Positions 21,501 to 33,269 of a stretch of DNA of 64,000 bases are shown here, one piece after another; positions within the stretch are counted from its first letter, which is position 1; each line of letters opens with the position of its first letter. The position numbers and the translations under genes are program-made. The stretch is from Brachionus plicatilis (lineage: Eukaryota > Rotifera > Eurotatoria > Ploima > Brachionidae). The notes under the pieces are model-generated. The model saw only the letters and a program-made list of their open reading frames with translations, was not told where the DNA came from and did not search any database. The DNA lies in contig QEOQ01000707.1 in assembly GCA_010279815.1 (NCBI GenBank), positions 366,299 to 430,298 on the forward strand, given 5' to 3'.

Positions 21501-24500
21501 AAATCAAAGCTTTCATTTCCCGTTAAAAAATATAACTCTGTTAAAAAAGTGAATTCTTATCGAATTATATTTTTGGTTATAAAGCTTAAATAAATTATTT
21601 ATACCGTTTTTTATATATTAATAAATATAAATTTTTATATTTCTTATATATTTTGTGGATTAATTTTTAGATAAGGGCTGCATTCTTTTGAGTCTAAAAT
21701 TGACTCAATTTAAATTCTGTAAACAACTCTAATTTTGATAGATTTAAAATTAATAATTCCCAATTTTGGTACAAAAAGCGTAACCAAAATATTAAAAATG
21801 CCAAAGCTTAAGTTCTGACGGACCAAAACATGCTCTGTAAACTGCAGCAAATGATACATCCTCTGTACCACCAATATACTGAAAAAAATTAAAGAGAATA
21901 TTTAACTTATTCTGTTCCACGAAATATTTTTGAAAGATTCTAAATTAAAAAATTCTCTAAAGTTAAATTTTTTACTTTCAATAGCCGTTTCAATTGTTAG
22001 AAAGTTTGCTTTTTTTACACTACAATTTTTTTTGATTATTTAAAAAAATATTAATGAATATTAAAATTAAAAAAAAATTAAAATCCATTAAAAATAAATT
22101 AAAAACAAATCAAATACAAAGGGACTAAATTCATAACTTCATTAGGCATTGCTTTCAATGAAATTGGAACTCATTTTATTTATTTTATTGTGTTAAATTT
22201 TTTTCATTTATATATTCTTTTGTTATAATATGAAAAAGTCAATTTTGATTAAATAAATAAACTAATTAAACTATAGTTGTTTAAAAGTTCCAAAATTAGT
22301 CAAATTCAAAGCAATTAAAATTAATACTGATTAAATTAATGGACTTTTTTTTTAATTTAAATGTCCGGACTACATAAATTTTTTACCGTTCCAAGTAGTT
22401 AATAAGGCGGCCTATTTAAAATCAAAGTCACTAAAATTAAAGTCCAAACTTTTAAAAAAAAAATTTAAAAGTTTTTGGCTTGGACAAAAAATTTAAAAAA
22501 ATGTCCGGGCTTGGATTTGACTTGAAATTTTAAACAATTAAAAAAAAATACTGGTATTTCACTCAGAAATTTTTAGTGAAAAAAATATCTAAAAAAAGCC
22601 TTTAGGTATTGAATAGCGAAAAAAAGGAAGAACGCGACAAGCTATTGCTCGAGTATGATAAACTAGAAAATGCGTCGGATTTTATGAATGGAAAAAAATT
22701 ACAGATTTTATTTAATAGGGAAGAATTTAAGGCTCAGAAAAATCTGACAGCACTTATTAATGACACACATAGGCGCATTTTGGCCAAAGATGCCGCCAAC
22801 CGAACCGCCGAGGACATTCAAAATCTGCTTAGCCTCATTAATTCAGTACCTCGCTTGAACACATTCCCTCGGCACGTTCTAAATCACATTGCAAAAATCA
22901 TCAAGCTTATTGTGTACGAAAAGGGACGCGAGCTGGTCCGCGAGGGTCACCTGTCCATCGGATTCTACTATATCCTTAATGGCAGCTGTGACGTTCTCTC
23001 AATGGGAAATGACGGACTGCTTAAAATTGACGAGCTTCAGACTGGCGATACGTTCGGTGACAGCTCCTTCCAGGCTGGCATCACCCCGTACACTGTCATT
23101 ACCAATCAAAGAACAGAGATGCTGATGGTGGAGCCCAACGATATTGAAAATTATTTGGACAAACTTAGACTTTTGGAAAAAAATTTCACCAAAGAGTTCA
23201 TATCAAACTGGTGGCCTGTCAAGTACTGGAATTGGTCTGAGGAAAATTTTGAAAAATTTTCGCAATTTTGCGAATTTTTGAGATTTAATTGTGGCGAATT
23301 GATCGCTGACAACTCATATCAGCCCATTGAGAAAATTAACTTTATCTATTCGGGAACTGTTGAGATGATTAGGATGATAAATGTGGAAGAGAGAAAAGGA
23401 GTGGTCAAGCAGGCAAGGAGCTGTGATTCGGTGAAAGAGGCGAAAAAAGCGACCAGAAAAATTGGCAAGAAGTTTGTTCGAGTGTGCTTTTTGAAAAAGT
23501 ATAACTACTTCGGCTTCGAGTCAAGTCAGAATGTGAATATGTGGTTTAGAGCTTATGAAGATGACGTGAGTGTTATTCAAATAACAAAAGATAAATTTCT
23601 CTCAATTCACAAACACTCGAGCTTTTTTCTCTCGCAATTGATTCAAGACTACAGACTTGCACTGCCATTACAAGATCAAGTTTTTCACTTGTATAAACAA
23701 AAATTAAAAAATGAAAAACTAATCAATAAAATTTAATTTTGTTGATTATTTTTGTCGGATCTAAATCCGTCGAGAACTTAATTTTTCATTTGTTTTTTGC
23801 TTATTAGAGAGAATAAATTTTTTATGTAAAAAATTAGCACTTTAATTTGCAGCCAAAAAAATTTAATTGGAATTTTACTTTTTTACTTTTTTTTGTCAAG
23901 TACAGAATAAAATTCTAATTATAAAATTGAAGAAAAAAATTCAATTGTCAAATAAACCTTCCAAAAATTAGCATTATTTAACTTTAGAAAAAAACTTACT
24001 TGCTTAGAAAATGATATTAGAAAATAATTTACTAAAAAGGCAAGTAGCACAAAAATTTTCAATTAAAATAGATTACATTCATTTTTTAAATTCACGAGCT
24101 TTTGTAAAGAATTACTTTTTTTCAAATTTTATTAAAAATTTTGATGCTATATCAAAAAATTGATTAGAACACAATGACCGTCGAGAGATTTGAAATAAAA
24201 TTATAAGATACTTAACAAGTTAGAATAATAGCCAGAAATAGTAGTATAAAAGAATAAATTCATTGATGGTTGAAGCGAATACAGTAAACAAGCTCAAAGC
24301 TTTATTAGATGAATGACTGTTTAAATTATCAGTGACAAATTAGACTGAAACACATCTAGATAAATTTTTTAATTATTTTATTTTCTATTAGACATGTTAT
24401 CTCTAAATATTAATAACATAAGCTTAATATTGAAATTATTGGCATTTTTTATTTAAAAGAGTTGATCAGAGTTTTTTTAAGTTTCAAGGTTAATCAAAAT

Positions 24501-27500
24501 GATAGTTACAAGAGCCTCAAGCGACTAATTTACACTTCATTTTTTTTATAATTTAATATAAAAATAAAAAATTTTTTGAAAGCATAAATTTAAAAATTTA
24601 AAGTTTTTGATTACATAGCTGTTTAAAAAATTTTAAAAAACAAGATATCAAAGTTGAACCTAATTTAATAAAAAATTTTCGAAAAATAATTTACTCGACT
24701 AATTTCAACATTATCGCAATCTAAGCAAAGACAATTTTACTATTTTGCTCTTTTTTAAGTTTTAATTTTCTGTATTGAGAATAATTCATTTTGTAATTAG
24801 TATTTTGTTATTGTGATCAATGGTTATTTTGAAAAGATAGACAAATAAAGTCATAATTTTAGAAAAAATTTTAAAAGTTTTTAGTTTAAAACATAATAAA
24901 AAAATGGATTTATTATTGAAGTTATTAAATTTAATAAAACGAAATTTATTTTAAAAAAATCCAAAATGTATCTTCTTTGAATTTAAATTTTAAACTGAAA
25001 TATTTGAATAGAAATTTACAATATTGTCTTTTTTAATTTTTCATCTATAATAAATTTTTAGAATTTTTAAATACCGAACTTTGGCATTAATTATTACTTT
25101 TATTCTAAAATCATTAAAATAAGCTCCATGTTTTCTCTAAGTAATCTGTTTGTTAATAATTTGATGAATAAAAATTCACTATATAATATAAAATATCCTC
25201 TTTTTTTGCTGAATTTTTTTTAATTCTTTAAAAAAAAAATGAAAATACATTAGTTTAGTGATAATTCCCGTAAACTACACTGAATCAAATTATTCCATTG
25301 TTTTATCATTATAAATTACTATATTATTTTTTAATTTAAATTTAAAATGAAATTTCATAAATGAATATTTTGAAAAAATATGCCCTTTGCATACTTTTTT
25401 GCAGAGTTGATTTCAGTTAAATTTGACATTGGCTAAATTTTGACATTACTACTGTAAGTCAGTCCCCAATAAGGACGGAAATTGTTCATTCTTGGCTAGT
25501 AAATCTATTTAAAATATTTTATTAAATATTACAAATTTAACATATAAGAAATTTGTCAAAAAATAAAATAATAAAAAATTAATCTTTAAAATAAGCTATC
25601 ACAATGATTTTTGAAAATAAGGACCATTTCGGTCTCTTTTGAAATGTCTAAAAGTCTAAAAAAATGCAAAAATTAAAATTCGGCTATTATTTTAGCTTAT
25701 TTTCGTTAATTTGAGTATTTTTTTTCCAATTAGATAAAATATCAGCTCGTTATTAAGTTCCAATCAATGAAAAATAATCTGCAGTTACTTTTTTTTACGA
25801 AATATTAAACAAAATTATAAAAAACTTTAAAATGAAATAAAATTGAGACAGCTTTTTAGTTAAAATTTAATGTTGTGTTTTTGAATTTTAAATTATTAAA
25901 ATTCCACTGTTTTAAAACGCATTTAAGGAATACCGTTTTTGAATAAATAAATAGAAATAAAAGAGCTAAAAAATATTGATTATATTGTTAAGCTAAGGAA
26001 TTAATTCTTAAAAAAATATCTGAATTTATACTTTTAATTTGCATACTAAATTTTAGCAAATATAAAAATAGACCTAGAAAAATCAGCCTAGAAATATATC
26101 TCGACGATATATGTAAATAAAACTAGTAATCATTTGATATTAAATTTCCTCTCTTGCTTAGCTCAATTTAAAAAATCAAAATTTAAACTAATAGAAAAAT
26201 AATTTTTCTTCATCTTATTCTTTGTTTGATGAATATTTAAATTCTGCTAAATAATCAAAAACTTGGATTAAAAATTAATAATAATATCTAACTACCACTA
26301 AACAAATGCTTAAACTTGAATTTTTTGAGAGTCATAAACTTGGATATTCAATGCTAAAACAAAAAAACAAATGAAATGTTTGAATGATTTGAATATTTTA
26401 AGGCATGCTTGTTTAGCTAGATTGAATGTTTTAAATTAATTACTATTTTATTTATATAAATCATTTATTCTAAATTTATTTCTTTAAAAGTCATTTAGAA
26501 AAAAAGACACCAGTTGTATTAAATTGTATAGTTTAATATAAAATTATGTTCTATTGAATTGATATATTCAGGCTTAAATAAAAACTATTAAATCTCAAAA
26601 GCCATTTAAAAAATAGCAATTTTCACTGATTGTGCTCAAATTTGGCATTCATGGATTTTTCATTAAACTAATATTGCGGAATTCCTTAGTTAAAATGTCA
26701 ATTTAACTACAACACAAGGAAGTAATTAGTTTTTTAGTTAAAAAGAAAAAAAGCGAAGAACAAAGAATAAATAGATTTTAAAATAAGTTTGAGCTTGAGG
26801 CAAAAATTTTAAGACTGAATAATAATGGCGTATCAGGTATCAAATTTTAATTGAAAATAATGCTGAAATCGAATTAAAAATAATAAATCTTATGTCTAAA
26901 AAAAACGAAATATAAAAAAATGAATTTTTTCTACCAATTTCTATTTATTAAACCACTTAGATCCTAAACCAGTAATCAAATTATAAGCTTAATTCCAAAA
27001 AAGGAATGCCAAAGTTTCAGTTTGATTTTCCAAGCAAAGATTGGTTTCCAAGTTCAAATGAAATGGTGCCAAAAAAGTTCGATTTTTTTCAGGCTTTTAT
27101 TTTTTAACTGATACTTAATTATTTTAATATTCACTTAATGTGCAATTTATTTCATAACAAACTTTTTTTAAAAGTGAAAATTATTTACAATAGCAATAAT
27201 TTTTACAAAGCTTTGTACAAAATTTTTTCAATTATCATGTTTTACTTAAAACATTTGTTTATGTAGAATTAATTATTGATCTAAATCAAAAAAATTAAAA
27301 ATCAATTTTTGATTAATTTTTTTCATTTAAAACTTTTTTTTCTTCAATTTTTTTAAATGAAATAACAACAAATTCACCATTTTTGATTTTTAGCATTAGC
27401 ACATTGCTTGCATTTATGCTTTTTGAAAAATTGCTATTCACGTAAGTTGCTTACTTCAGAATATAGCAAACTTTATGAATACTTAGATTGAATACATTCC

Positions 27501-28212
27501 AGATCAAAAAAAGGATGGAAAAAATTGAAAATTAAAATTTTTTAAAATGTGTTTAATTTATTTTTTGTTTTCGTGTGATTTGTTTCAAATTATTTTCTAA
27601 TAGAAATTAGCGATGTGTCTGGAAAATGAAAAATTTTGGTAAATTTTGAATATTTTACTAAAATTTGATAAATAAAATGTAAAAACTTTGGCTTAAATAA
27701 ACACTCTAATTTAAATAAAAATATTCCATGGAAAGAATAAAAATTTGTCTAAAGTTTTGACAAATTTTTGTCAAAACAATATTTTGTAATTAAAGTTTTA
27801 AGGTAAAAAATTTTAGAAAAAAACGGTCCAAAAATCATTCACACAGAATAAAAAAAATTTTTTATACCTTTGTGTTTTGGTCCAAAAAATCCAGCGTGTA
27901 GCGTATAAAGCTATTATTTTCCATAAAAGACTTGTATTCGCTAAAACTTTTATCTGAGCTGAAAAAAATAAGCTCGAGGTTGTCGAAGTTTTTCTTTTTG
28001 ATCTGGTAAAAAGATCGTATTTTGTCGCAAAGAAGAGTAGAGCTGTCCGGTAGCCATGTAGCCGAGAAAAAAAATAAAACATTGAAAAATTCGTTTTTCG
28101 AGTTGGTATAATTGTCATTAATGATGTCCACAAGATTAACAGATCTTTTTTTTTTCAAATCAATAAAATTAAAGTTTTTTAATTTTTCTATTTGTGAGCT
28201 GGTTTCACACAT
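15550..28212 (-). CDS. NXN: Nucleoredoxin-like protein, three thioredoxin folds, no CxxC
   Basis: Three exons on the minus strand join in phase 0: 28212-27868, 19301-18828 and 16200-15550 (489 codons; human NXN has 435). Donors are AAG|GTATAA and AAA|GTTAGA; acceptors are TTTTTTAG and TTTTTAAG. Each exon boundary falls inside a thioredoxin fold, so only the joined product gives three complete tandem folds, as in nucleoredoxin. Fold 1: FFFSATWLPDSS, LELIFFSSD, NIQSLPFVGIIRF. Fold 2: MFLFVLFMSNQ, KLVFLYIDLD, EFLPKLLVLDLKTG. Fold 3: LFLLYFCSYNTAI, VKIVLISSDPSKESF, IIGIPWFVIIDSRKG. NXN normally reduces protein disulfides through a CPPC motif in fold 2. Here no fold has a CxxC, so a redox-inactive or scaffolding role is likely. 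Intron 1 is 8.6 kb and holds an opposite-strand gene. The start ATG is not certain, because a stop lies just upstream. Confidence 0.72.
16201..17701. other. NXN-like intron 2, left part
   Basis: A+T-rich intron sequence. About 17200-17510 holds a repeat-like block: TTAGCAGACTTTAACAG, a GCCGTTCCAGGTAGC patch, AAGTC-rich sequence, and a terminal CCAACACTGG that resembles a hAT element end. Related fragments recur at 20.97-21.13, 22.37-22.53 and 29.63-29.70 kb. Confidence 0.45.
17702..18066. mobile_element. Inverted-repeat MITE in NXN-like intron 2
   Basis: The left end, ATAAATGTATTTTACGTAAA then CTAGTAAATTTAC, matches the complement of the right end (GTAAATTTACCAGATTTTACGTAG, quoted in part, then CATTTATAG). 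The arms are about 35 bp, with A+T-rich sequence between. Its TTTACGTAAA subterminal motifs resemble those of the MITE at 14.7 kb, so the two may be related. The exact ends are uncertain. Confidence 0.55.
18239..18630. mobile_element. Inverted-repeat MITE in NXN-like intron 2
   Basis: Left arm ATATTGGCAATTTGAAGTTT continues ATGATCAATTTTTTGATGC. The right arm (18590-18630) is its near-perfect complement. The arms are about 40 bp and the ends are flanked by TA-rich sequence. The interior is A+T-rich with TATGTTAAAT motifs in both halves. No ORF. Confidence 0.65.
19322..23736 (+). CDS. CNBD2: CNBD2-like cyclic nucleotide-binding-domain protein
   Basis: Exon 1 is 19322-20236 (ATG, 305 codons). 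Exon 2 is 22606-23736 (acceptor TTTAG, stop TAA). They join in phase 0 to give about 681 residues. The end of exon 1 (RRLALERFKRIVRIVIINREW) resembles the region before the binding domain in CNBD2. Exon 2 has a cNMP-binding fold at about residues 395-490: IVYEKGRELVREG, IGFYYILNGSCDVL, then FGDSSFQAGITPYTV. A second half-domain follows (CGELIADN...IYSGTVEMIR), as in CNBD2. The phosphate-binding cassette, normally FGE(L/I)AL with RAA/RTA, lacks both the Glu and the Arg here. Nucleotide binding is therefore doubtful. The gene lies wholly within intron 1 of the NXN-like gene on the opposite strand, its ATG 20 bp from that gene's exon 2. The donor AAG|GTTTGG is weak. AATAAA is at 23812-23817. Confidence 0.65.
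20237..22605. other. CNBD2-like intron
   Basis: A+T-rich. Repeat-like fragments at 20970-21130 (TCTGCTAGACTCTG, GCAGACTTTGACAG, AATGTTGCACTATG) and at 22365-22535 (ACCGTTCCAAGTAG, AAGTCC-rich) resemble those of NXN intron 2. No ORF of note. Confidence 0.45.
23737..27867. other. Rest of NXN-like intron 1, non-coding
   Basis: About 4.1 kb of extremely A+T-rich sequence with homopolymers. I find no ORF, RNA gene or clear inverted repeat. A patch at 25380-25500 (AGTCAGTCCCCAATAAGGACGG) and one near 25620 (AAGGACCATTTCGGTC) are G+C-richer and may be relic repeats. Confidence 0.5.
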
Positions 28213-31200
28213 TCCAAGTTGTATTGAAGTTAATCAAGAAAATTTTCAGAATAAAAAATATATTTTTTTTTGTTATGAAAAAAAAATACGATTTTTGTGT
28301 ATCTAGAATAAATATTTGTATAAAAATTTATTTTTTTTCCAAATAGAAAAATTGAGCTTTTCGAGAATTTAATTATAAACAGTGACGTTGAGAGTTCTCA
28401 ATCAAACAAGATCACAAAATTTTAAAATTTCTACATGCCGGCAATTTTTCTCTTATCACAAAAAATTATGTAATCTTAATAAAGCATGCCATTTACTGAT
28501 TAAGTTAGATTTTTAGCTATTTAAGATTGATTAGTTGCAAAATTTTGAAATTAATTAAAGATTTAAAAAACCAGAATTTGGTTGTAGAATTATTTACGTG
28601 ATTGTATTTGTTTTAACTAGTTCTTCTCACACAATTTATAAATTCTAGTAAAAATATGTTTCTTTTCATTTGCGCCTAATCAATTTTACAAGGTTCGAAT
28701 TTACCATTCTCCAATTGGTCTCAGATTAAAGAAAAGAAATCTAAAATCTTAAGGCAATAGCTGCTGTTAAAATTTATTTCTAACTGAAAATTAAATAATT
28801 TTTCCTCATAATATTTTAAAATATTTTAAAACATTAAATACGGAGATCTAATCTGATGCCGGCAAAATGATTTTTAATTTATTGATAATCTTAGCTACTT
28901 AACGTTCAAAGCTTTATTATTTTATAATGTATTTTTATTAATGTTTTTTTATTCACAAATATAAAAGAGATTTTTTTTATTTATTAAATTTTAAGCTTGT
29001 AGAAAAAAGAATTTTTTTGAAAATTCTCTAAATAAAATAAATTAAGTTAATTAAAAAAAAACATATTTATCCTTTGTTTCTAAAATGATAAGAATTTTCT
29101 ATTTATTGATAAGAGAGTAAAATTGAACTCCATAATTAAGGTAAAAATTTGTAATAATGGCTTGATCCTTTCTTTGTTTGTAATAATTTTATAGCTCTTA
29201 CAAATTTAAGCAGCTATTTGCTGATTAAATAAAATAGTAAAGCTTTAACAACGCTTATGAAAATTCCTTTTTTTAATTTGAAACAATTTAAAAAAATATA
29301 TACTATGCTTTTATTTTAATAAATTAAAAATATTTACGTGATTTTTTTAATCAATGTAGGCTTTAAGCATCAGTTAAGACTAGAAGAAATAAGAGACGCA
29401 TGAAGTTCCCAATAATTTAAGAAAGAAAATTAAAATTTTTAAAAAGCATCATAGCGTAAAAAATAATCCATTTGTAAAACCATTATAGAGTAAGTATTAT
29501 ATCGATAACAGTAAAGAGTCAAAAAAATTCTAAAATAAATGTTTTTTTCAAATTTTTTCTCGTCCATTCTTAGATCAAGTCTTTTGGCTTTAATTTTTGT
29601 TTTACATTAAATCATTAGATTTGATTTAGAGCAGGGTTGATTAAAAGTCCCAAATTTAAGTCCAAGTCCAGACTTGTGACTTTAAAGCAATTCTAATTTA
29701 CAGTTTGTTAACTGCTACTTCAAAATTATTAGCTTTCATTTAAAAATATTTTCTAAGATTATCAATAAATTAAAAATCGTTTTTTCATAAATTTTAAAAA
29801 ATTTAATTAAATTAGACAGTATTAAATTAAATTTTGAGAAAAAAATATGTATATTGGAAAATTAAATCTAAAAAGCTATTTTTTGCTTTAGGATAAATTG
29901 CTCTTAACTGTACTTTTCAAATTTTATTTTATTCAAATATTAGAATTGTAACTAAATTAAAAAAAGCTTTTTGCATCCGATGAATAATTATTAATACTAA
30001 GCGATTTCTAATCCACATATTTTCAACTAATCCGGTTATATAAGCCCGTAGAAAATACCAAAAGAATTCGTTATTTTTTCTTTTTTTAAATCCCTAAAAA
30101 TTAGACTACATTTTTTATAGAAAACAAATTTAAAAAAAAAAAAGTTAGCTCAGTTCTTAACTTTTACAAATTAAAAATATTAATAATAAAAGTTTCAAAA
30201 AGCTATACTAGCTAAATTCAGGCGCATTCAAAATTCCATCAAAATCGGCCATAATTTTTTTATTAAAATATATATTTTATCTAGCTAGAAGTTGCTAAAA
30301 AAATCAAGTTCTTAAATAAAAGATAGATTAATGATGGCCTTGGTATTATAATTCTAGTAATAAAATCCTGTTTAAAAATAAAGAAATATTTTAAAAGCTC
30401 CGTGAAATTGAAAAAATATTAGCTTAAATATTTTCAATCATAATTAAGAATTTTTTTTAATTAAAATTTAAATAAAAAAAAATTTTACAATCGAAAGAAC
30501 TTTTTTAAATTTTCAATTATGTTACTCGTACTTTAAAATATTCTTACAGATATCGATTTATTTTTTTATAAAATTATCCTTTTAGTTATAATTTAAAAGA
30601 TATTTTCAGAATTAAAAGTAAAATCTGAATTTAACTAATTTAAATAATAATTTAATTTATTTAAAAGTAAATTATGTTCTAGGATTTTAATATTTAGCAA
30701 ATGATGATCTTAAATAAAAAAATTGTTAATCTATAAAATAATTCTCGGGGTATAGCCTACCTAAATATATTAAGAATTCTTCAAAGTAGATTATCTAAAA
30801 ATTTCAATATTTGCTTCTAGTTAAAATCTTTCTTTTTGGGTTAAACTGTCTCCGTATTCTAAGATTCAAGATATCATAATGAAATAAATCTTTTCTAAAT
30901 CTAAAGACAAAAATGAACTTAAATTTATATCTAAAAAAACTTTATTAAATTAACAACACAAATTTCGGAAACTATTCACTTGTTAAACAAAAATAATTTA
31001 TTTGCTAAATTTAATTAAATTTACGCCAAAAATTAAGAATAAAAATCAATTATTCTGTATCTAATACTGCAAGAAATTCTTAATCAACAATTTAGAAATT
31101 ACTTGAAATGGTTTTATATTTATATTTTAAATGCTTGATATTAGTTTAAACATTTGCTTAATTTGTTTATAGAAAAATAAGCCAATTTTACTGAATTATG

Positions 31201-32062
31201 AAAATAAACTCTTCAAACTCCCTTTGATATAACAAACAACTATTGCGTCATTAAAATATGATCTGTTTTTTAAATTCACTTTTGTTACTTGATTATCTCA
31301 GCAAACTTTACTAGTTTTCTGAAAAAAACTGAAATGAATTGTCAGATTTTAATAATTTTATTTTAAATTCCTAGTTTCAAATATTTTGTAGTGAATTAAG
31401 AAGTATCCTTATGATGAAGAGGATAAGGACCGACTGACTTTAAAGGAAAAGGAAGTATTTATGGCAACCTAAAGCTTTTTCAACAGCAAATATTTGTAAA
31501 TTATAAGGAAATAGGTAGAGATTAAAAAAACGGTTATATTGTTTAATATTTTATTTAATTAATATTCTTCAAAAAATATCCCCAGTTTTCTAATGATGAA
31601 AATAATCACTCATTTAGTTGTAGCACCAGACTAAATGAAAATTTATCTTAAAAATCATAAGTGACTATTTTGATTAAAATTTTAAAATGTGTCTTATATA
31701 TTCAAAACAAATTTTAAGTTCCCCGAACTTCAAATAGCAATGAAGTATCAATATATCAAAATCAATTTAGTTACAGCACTAAATACTCCAAATTAAAAAT
31801 TTAATAGCTAGACACTAAATTTAAGTTCTGATTTTTGTACAGGGTGAACAAAAATCGATTAAAAATTAATAGTAAAATCAATTTTTGTCAATAAAAGTTT
31901 GAGACTTTGATTTAAAATAAATAAAATAAAATCAGTTAAATAAAAAAAAATTTTAAATAAAAAAATTATTTTTTTGCTAGGTTTTCTCTGAGAATGATTA
32001 GTGACAAAATAGATTTCAATCTTCTTCATTTATAATTAAAATACATTGCATCATGTAAAAAA
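28213..32062. other. Intergenic A+T-rich region
   Basis: About 3.8 kb with no supported gene. At 29630-29700 there is an AAGTCC-rich fragment of the dispersed repeat seen in the NXN and CNBD2-like introns. At 31838-31865 TACAGGGTGAAC resembles a single Tc1/mariner-type end with no partner. Confidence 0.5.
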
Positions 32063-32304
32063 ATGGTTGTTCACCACAACAGAATGCACAAATATTTAAC
32101 ACTAGAAGCACTAAGTTGTCAAAATGGCTCTTTTTGATTTTTTACTAAGTTATAATTCAATAGTCTGAAAAGATTAAAACTTGAAATTGTAAAGTTAACA
32201 TTAAATAATGTTAAATTATAAAAATTTTATATTAACATATTCACATGATGCTTCATTTTTTTAAATTGACTTTATACTACTAGAAGCACCAAAAAGGGTC
32301 AAAT

Positions 32305-33269
32305 GACTCCTATTCTACTCATTCTGCACCCCAAACACCTAAAAGTGTTCGTAAAAGAGCCCAAAGTTTAGATGATCAAGAAAACAGTTCTTCAAAGCGT
32401 GTTAAGTGTCAAATTCGCCTTTGCAACAATAATAAAACTAATTTAATCTGTACAAACTGTGGGTCTATTGCGTTATGTGATCACTGGTTCACATAAAAGG
32501 TGAACCAACTTACCCAACCTAAATAGGTGATCAGTTGTGTTCACTTTTTAGGTGAACCAAAAATATGTGTACAAAAAAAATCATTTCGAAAATCAAAATT
32601 TATTTTTTAATTTTTTTGAATTATAGGTGAGCCAAAAAAAAATAAGTGAACCAAAAAAAAAATAGGTGAGAAAATTATTAGTCATGTAAAAAAAATTTCT
32701 GATTCAAAATTTTTACAATTTTCGTTTCCACATGTTTTAATTGGTAAAACTAGTCCTAACTCGCTAAGCTTTACAAATTCTTTATAATCGTGACTCTCTT
32801 TTACTGATTTAAGCTTATCGCTCATTGTTTAAAATATCTTTTTGATCAAGTTTTTAAAATTTAAAAAAGCTTTTAATTTTAATTTTAATATTTTTAGTGC
32901 AAAAGTTTTGTAATTTTTTTAAAATAAGATGACTATTTATTAAAGCTAAAATTTTGAAAAATCAAATTTTTATTTACTTTGTCATAATTTTTTTGGTAAG
33001 TATCATTTTAGGTGATCACTTTATATTTTAGGTGAACACAATTTAATTTAGGTGATCATCTTGAAAAAAAATTTAATTAATTAGTACACATATTTTTGGT
33101 TCACCTAAAAAGTGAACACAACTGATCACCTATTTAGGTTGGGTAAGTTGGTTCACCTTTTATGTGAACCAGTGATCACATAACGCAATAGACCCCAAAC
33201 TGTAATAAATCAGTATGTGCACAATGTACAACGGAACGTGTGATTATTTGTCAAAAAAGTGAGAAATAA
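32305..33269 (+). pseudogene. piggyBac transposase cysteine-rich domain, interrupted
   Basis: The frame from about 32305 reads a Ser/Lys-rich linker (PQTPKSVRKRAQSLDDQEN) and then Cys pairs spaced as in the piggyBac C-terminal RING-like cysteine-rich domain: C..RLC, then CTNC up to 32460. It continues in frame at 33204 with SVCAQC and ICQK, to a TAA at 33267-33269. The domain binds the subterminal DNA of the element in active piggyBacs. The 735-bp insertion falls exactly between two residues of the Cys cluster. Confidence 0.7.
32461..33195. mobile_element. hAT-type palindromic element with perfect 8-bp TSD
   Basis: It starts GGGTCTATTGCGTTATG and ends with the exact complement. The inverted arms run about 110 bp (32461-32572 and 33080-33195). 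It is flanked by an identical 8-bp duplication, CAAACTGT (32453-32460 and 33196-33203). Repeated GGTGAACCAAAAA and GGTGATCA motifs line the arms and interior. No transposase. The 8-bp duplication suggests the hAT or a similar superfamily. Confidence 0.85.

Noticed and set aside
22889..23125. 78-codon plus-strand frame inside the CNBD2-like exon
   Set aside because: Out-of-frame shadow of a well-supported coding exon.
27813..28133. 106-codon minus-strand frame overlapping NXN-like exon 1
   Set aside because: Shifted-frame shadow. The 28212-27868 frame has thioredoxin-fold motifs and a phase-compatible donor.
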